NCBI GenBank assembly: GCA_041739875.1
Contig: JBGSNA010000157.1
Coordinates: 1 to 64,000, forward strand
Reading direction: 5' to 3'
DNA: 64,000 bases
Source of the DNA: JBBSJZ01 sp041739875
Lineage (GTDB): Bacteria; Planctomycetota; Planctomycetia; Pirellulales; Pirellulaceae
Notes under the pieces: generated by a model
What the model saw: only the letters and a program-made list of their open reading frames with translations
The model's database searches: none
Told to the model about the DNA's origin: nothing
Shown: positions 46,339-54,653 of the stretch, in pieces
Numbering within the stretch: the stretch's first letter is position 1
Layout of the letters: each line of letters begins with the position of its first letter
Translations under genes and position numbers: made by a program

Positions 46339-47366
46339 ATTTGTCAAAACGCTGTTGTCTGTTGAGTTTCCTAGCGATCTCCATTTCAATGCCATCGGAC
46401 GTCGAGATCCAAGCACGCGGCTTACTACCGATAGCGTCCGTGGGCACAACGATCGCCAAATCGATCACGCGTTTTTTCGGCAAAGAAGGTGCGGAAGAAG
46501 GCGCCGAGTACTTGGCAAAAAGCGGTACCAAAGAACTCCTGGAGCGCGTTGCCGCTACAGCATCACGAGAAGGCGGTGAAGATGCGGTCAATCGTGTTGC
46601 CAAGCTCGCCGCCGACCACGGCCCAGAAGCTTTGTCGGCTCTCGACAATGTGCCAAGTGTGATGCCAGTGCTTAACGCACTCAATGAATTGCCCGCAGGT
46701 GACATCAAGAAATCGCTCGTTCGATTGTCGGCGGGTAAAAGTGGTCGCGAATTAGCGGAAGCTGTAACGATCCATGGTGGAGCGGTTCTTCGTAGTGAAT
46801 TGAAGCATCCGGGTGTTGGCTTAGTTCTCGTCCGTTCGCTCGGTGACGAGGGCGCTGAACTTGCCACGCGATTGACAAGTGATCAAGCGATCGCTGTGGC
46901 ACGTCACGCCGACGAATTTGCTGCACTGCCCAGTCCCCAGCGACAAGGTGTGCTCGCGTTGCTGTATTCCGATACGCAGCGCATGGTTGGGTTCTTGGGG
47001 CGTTTTGTTCAAGCGAATCCTGGCAAAACACTTTTTACGGCTGCGACGACAACCGTCATTCTTGCTGAGCCAGAGAGGATTTTGGGCGGGGACGAGATTG
47101 TCTATGACGCGGATGGCAATCCGATTGTTGTGTCCAAGTCCGGTTTACTCGGACGATCGATTGACGTCACCGGCGGTGTCGCTGAGCACGTCTCGGAGCG
47201 ATACATTCGGCCAATGTTTTTTGCGGTGGCGGCGTTCTTGGGGCTGTTCTTTGGTATGTACGCGATCGTGAAGCTCTGGCACACACATCGTCGTGAGCAA
47301 CTCAAGACGAGTCAGATACTGAACGACGAAAAGCCGATCATTGACTCGCACGCAACCAAGCGGTAG
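46335..47366 (+). CDS. Membrane protein of unknown function, second of the pair
   Basis: 343 residues, starting on the GTG that overlaps the previous stop. The first ~28 residues are hydrophobic (CCLLSFLAISISMPSDVEIQ), a signal peptide or anchor. The middle is built from Ala/Gly/Leu helices with degenerate repeats (KEGAEEGAEYLAKSGTKELL, DEGAELATRLTSDQAIAVAR). A second hydrophobic stretch near 235-250 and a clear C-terminal transmembrane helix (MFFAVAAFLGLFFGMYAIV, ~295-315) precede a basic tail. No known domain is apparent. It converges with the sulfatase gene 9 bp away. Confidence 0.75.
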   Translation: MNLSKRCCLLSFLAISISMPSDVEIQARGLLPIASVGTTIAKSITRFFGKEGAEEGAEYLAKSGTKELLERVAATASREGGEDAVNRVAKLAADHGPEALSALDNVPSVMPVLNALNELPAGDIKKSLVRLSAGKSGRELAEAVTIHGGAVLRSELKHPGVGLVLVRSLGDEGAELATRLTSDQAIAVARHADEFAALPSPQRQGVLALLYSDTQRMVGFLGRFVQANPGKTLFTAATTTVILAEPERILGGDEIVYDADGNPIVVSKSGLLGRSIDVTGGVAEHVSERYIRPMFFAVAAFLGLFFGMYAIVKLWHTHRREQLKTSQILNDEKPIIDSHATKR

Positions 47367-47375
47367 CGAGTCACG

Positions 47376-49031
47376 CTAGTCCTTGCCAGGTGCGCTATCC
47401 CACCAGGTTGCATTGGGGGACCAGTTCGGTTCAAGCATTGCTGCATGAGTTTTTTCGAGTGATTGCTTCAGCGTCGTATGCGCGCGTTCCCATTTCTGGG
47501 CCGTGCGCTGGGGATCGTAACGCGGATCGGGCTCTGGGTATTTGGCATTAACGCTTTCAAGCCATTCATGAAGTTGCTCGTACATGGCCCGCACTCGATC
47601 GGGTTGTTGAACCGCTAGGTCCATCTGTTCGCTCGGATCGTTTTTGAGGTTGTAAAGCTCGTTTCGTCCGTCTTCGTAGTAGTGAATCAGCTTTTCGTCA
47701 CCCACGCGAATGATGGAACTTGGTTCGCCGCCCTGGTTGTCATAGTGCGGATAGTGCCAATAGAGCGGACGCTGCGCGATGGACTCGCCTTTAAGAAGTG
47801 GCACCAGGCTTTTTCCGTCCCGATGGTTTTCTGGGCGAAGTTCTAAGCCGCACAGTTCGAGGATTGTGGGGTAAAAGTCGGCGCCCGTAACGGGTGTGTC
47901 GTTGATTGCTCCGCCACCAAGTCTTGGAAAGCGGATATAGAAAGGTTCACGGATGCCGCCTTCCCATTGACGTCCTTTGCCGCCTCGCAGTGGCAAATTG
48001 CATGTCGCGAACGCATCACCGGACGACACACCGCCATTGTCGCTGGTGAAGATGACGACCGTCGATTCACGGATACCATGGTCATCGATGGCCGCGAGTA
48101 CTTCGCCCACCGCCGCATCCATCGCTTCGATCATTCCAGCGTAGACGGGGTGATCTTGAACTTGACGTACTGGTAACGTGCGGTCGATTTTGAAGCGTTC
48201 GGCATCAGGACCCAGCTTGGGTGCAAGGTCGCGGTACTTCGACCAAAGCTCCTTCGTTGTCTGGACCGGCGCATGCACACTGTAGAATGACAACATTGCA
48301 AAGAACGGCTTGTCGCCCGATTCGCGAATGAACTGGCTCGTCTCTTTCCCTAGCCGCATCGGCAGCGATTCGCCGGCCGCTCCATCGGCAAGTTTTGGAT
48401 TGTTGAAGGGCGAGAAAAATCCCCCAGGCGGCGAGCCCTTGTCCAGGCCACCGATGTTGATGTCGTAACCGTGGTCCGTTGGCAGTGATCCCTCACCGCC
48501 CAAGTGCCATTTGCCGGCGAAGAATGTAGCGTAACCAGCGTCACGAAGAGCCTCCGCGATCGTGACATCGGCTGCGGGAAGCTCGTGTAGGTATTCGGCG
48601 GGAAGCACCACATCGTCTCGGTTCCACTTCAACCCAGATGCTGCGCCAATCCAATTCGTAATCCCATGCCGGGCCGGGAATTGACCCAGCTGGATACTTG
48701 CTCGGGAGGGACTGCAAACACAGCACGTTGCGTAGCCTTGGGTGAAACGCATGCCTTCATTTGCCAAGCGATCGATATTTGGACTTCGGTAAAAGGAACT
48801 TCCCTCCACCGACAAGTCGTGCAGTCCCATGTCATCGATCAGGATCAAGACCACATTCGGTCGCTTGGTCGACTCGGCCTTGAGTGGCGGCGCATTAAGG
48901 ACAGGCAGCAAGACCGCGAAAAATGTTGGAACGACGAGTGTCGAAATGCGGTGAAGCAAAGAAAGTGGCAAGATTCGGCGGCAAACCGACGTTCCAAATC
49001 CAGACATCGACTTGGCAGACAATGGAATCAT
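47376..49031 (-). CDS. Exported sulfatase (Cys-type)
   Basis: 551 residues. Signal region ~18-52 (LPLSLLHRISTLVVPTFFAV, then LLPVLNAPPLKAE), then the alkaline-phosphatase-fold sulfatase domain. The nucleophile motif is CSPSRASIQLGQFPARHG with Cys106, which must become formylglycine. Metal and active-site residues appear in NVVLILIDDMG, FAGKWHLGGEG, FTSDNGG and the C-terminal LYNLKNDPSEQMDLA. It should hydrolyse sulfate esters, in planctomycetes usually on algal polysaccharides. No formylglycine-generating enzyme lies in the window. It is a single-gene unit, divergent from msrA. Confidence 0.95.
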   Translation of the reverse strand: MIPLSAKSMSGFGTSVCRRILPLSLLHRISTLVVPTFFAVLLPVLNAPPLKAESTKRPNVVLILIDDMGLHDLSVEGSSFYRSPNIDRLANEGMRFTQGYATCCVCSPSRASIQLGQFPARHGITNWIGAASGLKWNRDDVVLPAEYLHELPAADVTIAEALRDAGYATFFAGKWHLGGEGSLPTDHGYDINIGGLDKGSPPGGFFSPFNNPKLADGAAGESLPMRLGKETSQFIRESGDKPFFAMLSFYSVHAPVQTTKELWSKYRDLAPKLGPDAERFKIDRTLPVRQVQDHPVYAGMIEAMDAAVGEVLAAIDDHGIRESTVVIFTSDNGGVSSGDAFATCNLPLRGGKGRQWEGGIREPFYIRFPRLGGGAINDTPVTGADFYPTILELCGLELRPENHRDGKSLVPLLKGESIAQRPLYWHYPHYDNQGGEPSSIIRVGDEKLIHYYEDGRNELYNLKNDPSEQMDLAVQQPDRVRAMYEQLHEWLESVNAKYPEPDPRYDPQRTAQKWERAHTTLKQSLEKTHAAMLEPNWSPNATWWDSAPGKD

Positions 49032-49267
49032 GTTGAATCACTTTTCGTTGGGTGGCGGCAATCGGGCTGCGGCAATCGGGCTTGGCCCGGAAATGTCAAT
49101 CATTGTCGCTCCGTACAAACGGATCGAGCAAACCGAAGTTCGACTCAAGAGCTATCATGCTAACGGAACCGAGCCAGCGGGACGATGGTCGAATGGATCA
49201 AGTGGATAAGACTTGCTGCTTTGAACCAATCTGCCAACAATGAATCGGCTTCCAGGAGTAAAGCATT

Positions 49268-49924
49268 ATGAACACACAAACCACTTCTTTGTGGAAAATT
49301 CTAACTGGACTATCCGTACTTGGCGTTGTTTTCACGGCTTCGTGCGGGGGAGTTCAGTCTCCCGGTCAAGCGGCGATTGATTCCAAACCAGAAACCTTAG
49401 CGGGGACTAACATGAAGACTGAAAAAGCAATTTTGGCCGGTGGATGCTTTTGGGGAATGGAAGATCTATTTCGCCAGCTACCAGGTGTGGTGTCGACTCG
49501 CGTCGGGTACACCGGCGGTGATGTGGACAATGCCACCTATCGCAATCACGGTACGCACGCCGAAGCGATCGAAGTTGTTTATGATCCGAGCAAGACCGAG
49601 TTCCGCAAACTGCTTGAGTTCTTCTTTCAAATCCATGATCCCACCACCATCAATCGTCAAGGCAATGACCGTGGGACGTCGTATCGCTCGGCGATCTATT
49701 ACACCAACGACGAACAAAATCGAGTTGCTTTGGACACGATTGAAGACGTTAACGCGTCCGGTTTGTGGCCTGGTAAAGTCGTAACGGAAGTCGAACCGGC
49801 GAGCAGTTTTTGGGACGCGGAACCCGAGCATCAAAACTACCTCGTTCGAAACCCTGGCGGTTACACGTGTCATTTCCCCCGGAAGGATTGGGTGTTGCCT
49901 AAGCGAGCAAACGCGAGCGAGTGA
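49268..49924 (+). CDS. msrA: Lipoprotein-type peptide methionine (S)-sulfoxide reductase
   Basis: 218 residues. The N-terminus looks like a lipoprotein signal (LWKILTGLSVLGVVF, then TASCGG with the lipid-modified Cys26), although Thr at -3 is weaker than the consensus. MsrA proper begins near residue 50: catalytic Cys60 in AILAGGCFWGMEDLF, then RVGYTGGDVDNATY, HAEAIEVVYDP and EPEHQNYLVRNPGGYTCHF. It reduces methionine-S-sulfoxide in oxidised proteins, here probably in the periplasm or at the outer face. The thioredoxin-like gene 140 bp downstream may supply electrons. AGGAG precedes the ATG. Confidence 0.95.
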   Translation: MNTQTTSLWKILTGLSVLGVVFTASCGGVQSPGQAAIDSKPETLAGTNMKTEKAILAGGCFWGMEDLFRQLPGVVSTRVGYTGGDVDNATYRNHGTHAEAIEVVYDPSKTEFRKLLEFFFQIHDPTTINRQGNDRGTSYRSAIYYTNDEQNRVALDTIEDVNASGLWPGKVVTEVEPASSFWDAEPEHQNYLVRNPGGYTCHFPRKDWVLPKRANASE

Positions 49925-50064
49925 ATCTTGCGGCTTTTCGTATTCCGCTCCAACGGCCGATCGTTTATCACAGAATAGAAGGCCGGGCTCGTGGTTATCT
50001 TGGAATGCTTTTTCACACGGGGAGCGGCGAGTTCACTCATTGAAATCTCATTGAAAATTTGATC

Positions 50065-50505
50065 ATGTCAATCACCAGACAAAACACCGGTCGAAACGTG
50101 ATGTTTGCAGGCTTGGTCGTTCTCGCGATTGTCGGGTGTTCACGATCCCAGGAGCAATTTCACGTCGATTCGGCTGAACTCGATTCGCGAATTGAGCGAG
50201 AAGGAACGGTGCTCGTGAAGTTTGGCGCGACATGGTGTGGACCGTGTCGGCAACTCGATTCGGAGCTTGAAGAGTTGGTGCCACTTGCGAAGGGTAAAGC
50301 TGAAATTGTGATGGTCGATATTGATGATGAACCTGGATTGGCTCGTCGCTACAAAATCAGTTCGATTCCGCGGTTGATGCTGTTTCAAGACGGAAAAAAA
50401 GTTCACGACTCAGTCGGCTTCGTGAGAGCCGATGAGATGATGAGCTGGATCAAGAACGTCACTCCGACTCATGGCAACGTGGTCGCGAACTCTTACGTTG
50501 ACTAG
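50065..50505 (+). CDS. Thioredoxin-like lipoprotein
   Basis: 146 residues from the ATG at 50065. A lipoprotein signal (MFAGLVVLAIVGC, lipobox Cys25) precedes a single thioredoxin domain with redox motif W-C-G-P-C (Cys58/Cys61) and a cis-Pro in KISSIPRLMLF. The motif is of the reducing, thioredoxin type rather than DsbA-like. A membrane-bound extracytoplasmic thioredoxin beside a lipoprotein MsrA suggests it reduces MsrA; electrons would need a DsbD/CcdA-like carrier, not seen here. It converges with hisS, 22 bp away. Confidence 0.9.
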   Translation: MSITRQNTGRNVMFAGLVVLAIVGCSRSQEQFHVDSAELDSRIEREGTVLVKFGATWCGPCRQLDSELEELVPLAKGKAEIVMVDIDDEPGLARRYKISSIPRLMLFQDGKKVHDSVGFVRADEMMSWIKNVTPTHGNVVANSYVD

Positions 50506-50527
50506 ATGATCGTCGAGTTGTTGGAAT

Positions 50528-51865
50528 TCATGACACCAATGTTCGCTTGATGAGCTCAACGAGTTCGTCGGGTGCTTCGTGCGTGTAGGCGACGTCGGCG
50601 GATTCTTTGGTGGCGAGCGTTTTTACTTGGCACTTTCCAGCGGACCATTCGTTCTCACCGGCGATAATGGCAATGGCGAAACCATGGGCGTCAGCGTACT
50701 TGAGTTGCTGGCCGAGTTTCTTCGCGTCAGGATAGACTTCGACGGCGATACCCGCTTCGCGAAGTCGCGTCGCCATTCTCAGGTAGTCATTACGACGAGG
50801 TTCGTCAAACAGCGGTATGAAAACGGGCGCTGGCGTTGACGCTTGCGGCAGCAAGTTCAGTTGCTCCATTGCGGCCAGCAATCGATCCAGCCCGAGTGAG
50901 GCGCCGATACCCGGCAAGTGCTGTTTCGTGTACAAGCCAGCCAAATTGTCGTAGCGTCCGCCGCTGCAAATGCTACCGATGCCTGGTAAGTCGTCCAATG
51001 TCGTTTCGAAGATGACGCCCGTGTAGTAGTCCAGTCCGCGAGCGATCGACGGATCGAGTTGGATGCGATCCGGTGACACCCCCGCAGCCACGGCGCCTGA
51101 GTGAATTTCAGCGAGTCGAGTCACAGCCGCTTTGCCGTCATCGATGTCCCCAACGAGATCGCCGAGCTTAGCGAGAATCTCGCTTGAGGTTCCGGTACAG
51201 TCGGCGAGTTGAAGCACGGTTTCCGCTTGGGCAGAATCAACTTCGGCGGCTCGACACATTTCTTGGATCGTTGCATCGCGACCGATCTTCGCGAGCTTAT
51301 CGAGGCTGCGCAAAATCGGAACGGTCTTGTCCGCCAAATTGAGTTTCGTCATCAGTGACGTGAGGATGCCGCGATTGTTGATCGCGATCGTGAACCGATC
51401 AAAGCCGATGGACCTGAGCAGGGTGTCGATGACAACAACGGCTTCGATGTCGGCCATCACGGATTCAGTCCCGATGGTGTCAAAGTCGCACTGAACGAAC
51501 TCGCGATAGCGACCGGCTTGAGGAGCTTCGCCGCGCCATACAGGAGCGATGTGATAGCGTTTGAACGGGGTTCCGAGCGTCGCGATGTGTTGGGCAGCGA
51601 AACGTGCGAGTGGAACCGTCAGATCGAAACGCATGGCAACGTCGCGACCACCAGCATCTTGGAAGCGATAGATTTGACGATCCGTTTCGTCGCTGCCTTT
51701 GCCTGTGAGAATCTCGAGGTATTCAAGTGCTGGCGTGTCGATCGGTGCGAAACCGAACGAGCGAAAGACTTCTCTTGCGGTTTGCATGATACCTTCGCGT
51801 GGAATCATGATCGACGGCAAATAGTCTCGAAATCCTTTGAGCGTACGGGGCTGGATCAGCGCCAT
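50528..51865 (-). CDS. hisS: Histidyl-tRNA synthetase
   Basis: Class II aminoacyl-tRNA synthetase that charges tRNA-His in the cytoplasm. 445 residues; MALIQPRTLKGFRDYLPSIM includes the motif-1 region, motif 2 is RYHIAPVWRGEAPQAGRYRE, followed by FVQCDFDTIG; the histidine-specific LDPSIARGLDYYTGVIFE and motif 3 GIGASLGLDRLLAAM are all present. The C-terminal ~95 residues make the anticodon-binding domain (APVFIPLF, then AGIAVEVYPDAKKLGQQLKY). The complete domain set argues for HisS rather than the regulatory paralogue HisZ. Confidence 0.97.
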   Translation of the reverse strand: MALIQPRTLKGFRDYLPSIMIPREGIMQTAREVFRSFGFAPIDTPALEYLEILTGKGSDETDRQIYRFQDAGGRDVAMRFDLTVPLARFAAQHIATLGTPFKRYHIAPVWRGEAPQAGRYREFVQCDFDTIGTESVMADIEAVVVIDTLLRSIGFDRFTIAINNRGILTSLMTKLNLADKTVPILRSLDKLAKIGRDATIQEMCRAAEVDSAQAETVLQLADCTGTSSEILAKLGDLVGDIDDGKAAVTRLAEIHSGAVAAGVSPDRIQLDPSIARGLDYYTGVIFETTLDDLPGIGSICSGGRYDNLAGLYTKQHLPGIGASLGLDRLLAAMEQLNLLPQASTPAPVFIPLFDEPRRNDYLRMATRLREAGIAVEVYPDAKKLGQQLKYADAHGFAIAIIAGENEWSAGKCQVKTLATKESADVAYTHEAPDELVELIKRTLVS

Positions 51866-51946
51866 TGAGTGTTCCTAAAACGGTCAGCAGATGAAATGGG
51901 ATTGAAAGACCCGATTTTTTTTCAGTCCGGGGTCCTGCTGCGTGAC

Positions 51947-52414
51947 CTACGAAACCACTGGCAATCCAGTCGGACGTCGGCTACGAATTGCTTCTCGTGC
52001 CGACGCGTTGGGTGGCGGGAACTGAGGCCCGTAAAGAGCATCCGCGTATTCGTCGATTTGCTCAGGGGTTTCGAAATACTTGTCGTAGCACCAATCGTCT
52101 TCGAATTCGCAAGCTTCTGTCGTGTATTCGCGACAAATCTGGGGTCTTGTTTCGTAGATCCCACAGCGATAATCGCTCTGTAGATGCTTACAGGCCGTGT
52201 GGACAAGCAGATACCAGGTGTCATCATCGACAAAGACGCTGGCTTGATCGTGCAACAAATACCAACGGATAAAGTCAAAATCTTTGCGGCTTGCGGGTTC
52301 GTCAATCGGCAGTGCAAAGTAACGACAGCACTTGGCAACACAATGTTCACAAAGATTCGCGGCTTTGGGATGATCAGCCCGGCGTCGCTTGACGGGAGCG
52401 GTGGCGGTCGACAT
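51947..52414 (-). CDS. YkgJ-type cysteine-cluster protein
   Basis: 155 residues from the ATG at 52414; a longer frame to 52537 adds 41 residues with little family likeness. Cysteine motifs typical of the YkgJ family (putative zinc or Fe-S binding) are seen: LCEHCVAKCCRYFALPI, TACKHLQSDYRCGIYETRP and QICREYTTEACEFEDDWCY. Function of the family is not settled. The gene lies between hisS and purU; its upstream side faces purU. Confidence 0.88.
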   Translation of the reverse strand: MSTATAPVKRRRADHPKAANLCEHCVAKCCRYFALPIDEPASRKDFDFIRWYLLHDQASVFVDDDTWYLLVHTACKHLQSDYRCGIYETRPQICREYTTEACEFEDDWCYDKYFETPEQIDEYADALYGPQFPPPNASAREAIRSRRPTGLPVVS

Positions 52415-52572
52415 GTTTCGGCTCTCGTTGGTTGTGTCCACTGTTTTCGGGGGCAATTCCACAAAGCCTAGCAAAGCGCCCAGAATAGCAAAATGCCCCG
52501 GTTTGGAAGCATTCTTGCCGCGGTGGCCGCAATGCACGTAAGCTCGACTCGAATTCAGACGCCATCACGACA

Positions 52573-52601
52573 CCCAGCACCCACTTTACGCCCAGCACCC
52601 A
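52573..52601. repeat. Short direct repeat in the purU leader
   Basis: CCCAGCACCCA occurs at 52573-52583 and 52591-52601, 18 bp apart, just before the purU ATG at 52611. It could be a simple slippage product or a leader feature; no function is evident. Confidence 0.6.
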
Positions 52602-52610
52602 GCAGAACCT

Positions 52611-53486
52611 ATGGAAGTCGTCATCACCGCATTGGGGCCCGATAACGTTGGGCTAGCGGATCCGATCATTCACCACGTCACCGGTCGCGGGGCTCGGATT
52701 GCCGAGATCCAAATGTATGACCACGACGAGGAACAGCTCTTTGCGATGCTGTGTCGGCTCGATATCGACGCCGCTGAGTATCCACGGCTCCAAGACGCGA
52801 TGCAGCAAATTGGCGAACACACGGGTTTGGCGATCCGCGTTTGGAGTCCTGACGCACACGCACCCAAGCCTCGGCTCGCGCTCTGCGGTACTTTTGTCGA
52901 GCACACGCCCCAGGCGATCCTCGACGCAGTGAAATCGGGCACGATTGGCGCCGAAGTCGCTGTGCTGATCTCGAATCGTCGAAAGTTGCAAACGTTGGCG
53001 GAAAGCTACGGTGTTCCGTTTCGCAACATTGGAGACGAGACCGGCAAAGTGGATGACGCTGATCTGGTCGCGTTATTGGACGAGTTTGACGTCGACTATG
53101 TGATTCTTGCACGGTACATGCGTGTGCTGTCGGCGAACACGTGTTGGCAATTCGCTGGTGGTCGCATCATCAATTTGCATCACGGGCTGCTTCCCGGATT
53201 CCCTGGCTTTCGACCTTACCAAGACGCTTACAACGCGAGAATGTTGACGTACGGCGCCACGTGCCACTTCATCATCCCCGAACTGGACGCGGGCAACCAA
53301 ACGATTAACCAACGGACGTTCTCCGTGAATCCAGGCACTCCTTTGGACGAAATCATACGAACGGGCGAAAGCACGAACGAACCCGCGTGTCTTGCCGAGG
53401 GCGTCCGACGCGTCGTGGATCGCGAAGTCCACCTGCATTTTCATCGCGTAGCCGTTCGAAAGCCGTTGATAGCAAAAGCGACATAG
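52611..53486 (+). CDS. purU: Formyltetrahydrofolate deformylase
   Basis: 291 residues, close to the usual ~280. An N-terminal ACT domain (MEVVITALGPDNVGLADPII) is followed by a formyltransferase-fold catalytic domain. The active-site Asn-His pair is in IINLHHGLLPGFPGFRPYQD, and the catalytic Asp in IIPELDAGNQTI. It hydrolyses 10-formyl-THF to formate and THF, balancing one-carbon pools and feeding formate to purine synthesis. The segment after NLHH differs from the common HHSFLPSFIGAKPY form, so it is a diverged member. No other one-carbon gene is adjacent. Confidence 0.9.
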   Translation: MEVVITALGPDNVGLADPIIHHVTGRGARIAEIQMYDHDEEQLFAMLCRLDIDAAEYPRLQDAMQQIGEHTGLAIRVWSPDAHAPKPRLALCGTFVEHTPQAILDAVKSGTIGAEVAVLISNRRKLQTLAESYGVPFRNIGDETGKVDDADLVALLDEFDVDYVILARYMRVLSANTCWQFAGGRIINLHHGLLPGFPGFRPYQDAYNARMLTYGATCHFIIPELDAGNQTINQRTFSVNPGTPLDEIIRTGESTNEPACLAEGVRRVVDREVHLHFHRVAVRKPLIAKAT

Positions 53487-53576
53487 ATTCATCTTGAAAC
53501 TGTGTCTGGATCACAGTTATAGAGACTCGTTGCAGTTTTACTGGATCGCGATGCGTTGGTTTCCGAAAGGATTCGG

Positions 53577-54653
53577 ATGACAATTCAATTGAAACAACTC
53601 GCCGAAATGGTCTCTGGTCGTTTGATCGGTGATGGCGATATCAAGTGCCACGGTGCGAACCCGCTCCACGACGCAGAGTCGGGCGAGATCACCATGATCG
53701 ACGACATTCGCCGAGGCGAGTTCGTTGGCCAATCCCAAGCCGTAGCGGTGGTCACACCCTCGGAATTAACGGATTGTGCGTTGCCACAACTCGTCGTCGA
53801 ATCGCCGCATGCGGCATTTTCACTCATCGTTCACCATTTTCGGCCCACGGTCGACGTCGCCATGTTGCCAACGGGTATCGATGCTTCGGCGACGATCGGT
53901 GCCACGACTGCGATACATCCGTCCGTTGTGATTGGGGCCGACGTCGTGATCGGGGAAGGTTGCCGTTTGATGCCGGGTGTGGTCATCATGCCACGCTGTG
54001 TTATCGGCGACGGTTGTGTGCTTTACCCGAACGTCACGATTTACGAGTACACGCGAATCGCAAGCCGTGTCGTGATTCATTCCGGCAGTGTGATTGGCGC
54101 CAATGGATTCGGATATCGCCAACAAGCGGGGCGTCATGTCCCCACAGCACAACTTGGCTATGTTCGCATCGACAATGACGTTGAGATCGGCGCGTGTGTC
54201 ACGATCGATCGTGGGACATACGGTGCGACACGCATCGGAGAGGGCACCAAGATCGATAACCAAGTCATGATCGCGCATAACTGTCGCATTGGTCGTCACA
54301 ACCTGTTGTGCAGCCAAGTGGGAATCGCAGGTAGTTGTACGACAGGCGACTATGTCGTCCTCGCTGGCCAAGTCGGTCTCAAGGATCACATCAAGCTCGG
54401 CGACCATGCGATTGTTGGCGCACAAGCGGGGGTGATGGACGATTGTGAAGGCGGCCAAGTTTACCTTGGTTCTCCAGCGACTAGCCAACGCGAGCAGATG
54501 CAGATCATGGCAGTGCAACGTCGGTTGCCAGAAATGCGACGTGAACTGAAAGCGTTCCGTCGTGAATTGGAGACATTGCATCGCGAGATGGGTGCGAACC
54601 GCCAAAACAGTGGCCCGCATACGGATGCCGCAAATAGCCAACGGGTTGCGTGA
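53577..54653 (+). CDS. lpxD: UDP-3-O-acylglucosamine N-acyltransferase
   Basis: 358 residues from the ATG at 53577, with GAAAGGA just upstream. LpxD adds the second acyl chain to UDP-3-O-acyl-glucosamine in lipid A synthesis. The N-terminal domain (LKQLAEMVSGRLIGDGD, then HPSVVIGADVVIGEG) leads into a left-handed beta-helix of hexapeptide repeats with YPNVTIYEYTRIASRVVIHS, GSVIGANGFGYR and the catalytic His in KIDNQVMIAHNCRIGRHN. The C-terminal helix is charged (LPEMRRELKAFRRELETL). The next gene overlaps its stop, so it is coupled to lpxI. Confidence 0.96.
   Translation: MTIQLKQLAEMVSGRLIGDGDIKCHGANPLHDAESGEITMIDDIRRGEFVGQSQAVAVVTPSELTDCALPQLVVESPHAAFSLIVHHFRPTVDVAMLPTGIDASATIGATTAIHPSVVIGADVVIGEGCRLMPGVVIMPRCVIGDGCVLYPNVTIYEYTRIASRVVIHSGSVIGANGFGYRQQAGRHVPTAQLGYVRIDNDVEIGACVTIDRGTYGATRIGEGTKIDNQVMIAHNCRIGRHNLLCSQVGIAGSCTTGDYVVLAGQVGLKDHIKLGDHAIVGAQAGVMDDCEGGQVYLGSPATSQREQMQIMAVQRRLPEMRRELKAFRRELETLHREMGANRQNSGPHTDAANSQRVA

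Noticed and set aside
50528..51865. HisZ rather than HisS
   Set aside because: The complete class II motifs and the C-terminal anticodon-binding domain indicate a true synthetase.
53820..54641. 273-codon minus-strand frame opposite lpxD
   Set aside because: The regular hexapeptide repeats of LpxD make long antisense frames; the His/Asp-rich product is not protein-like.
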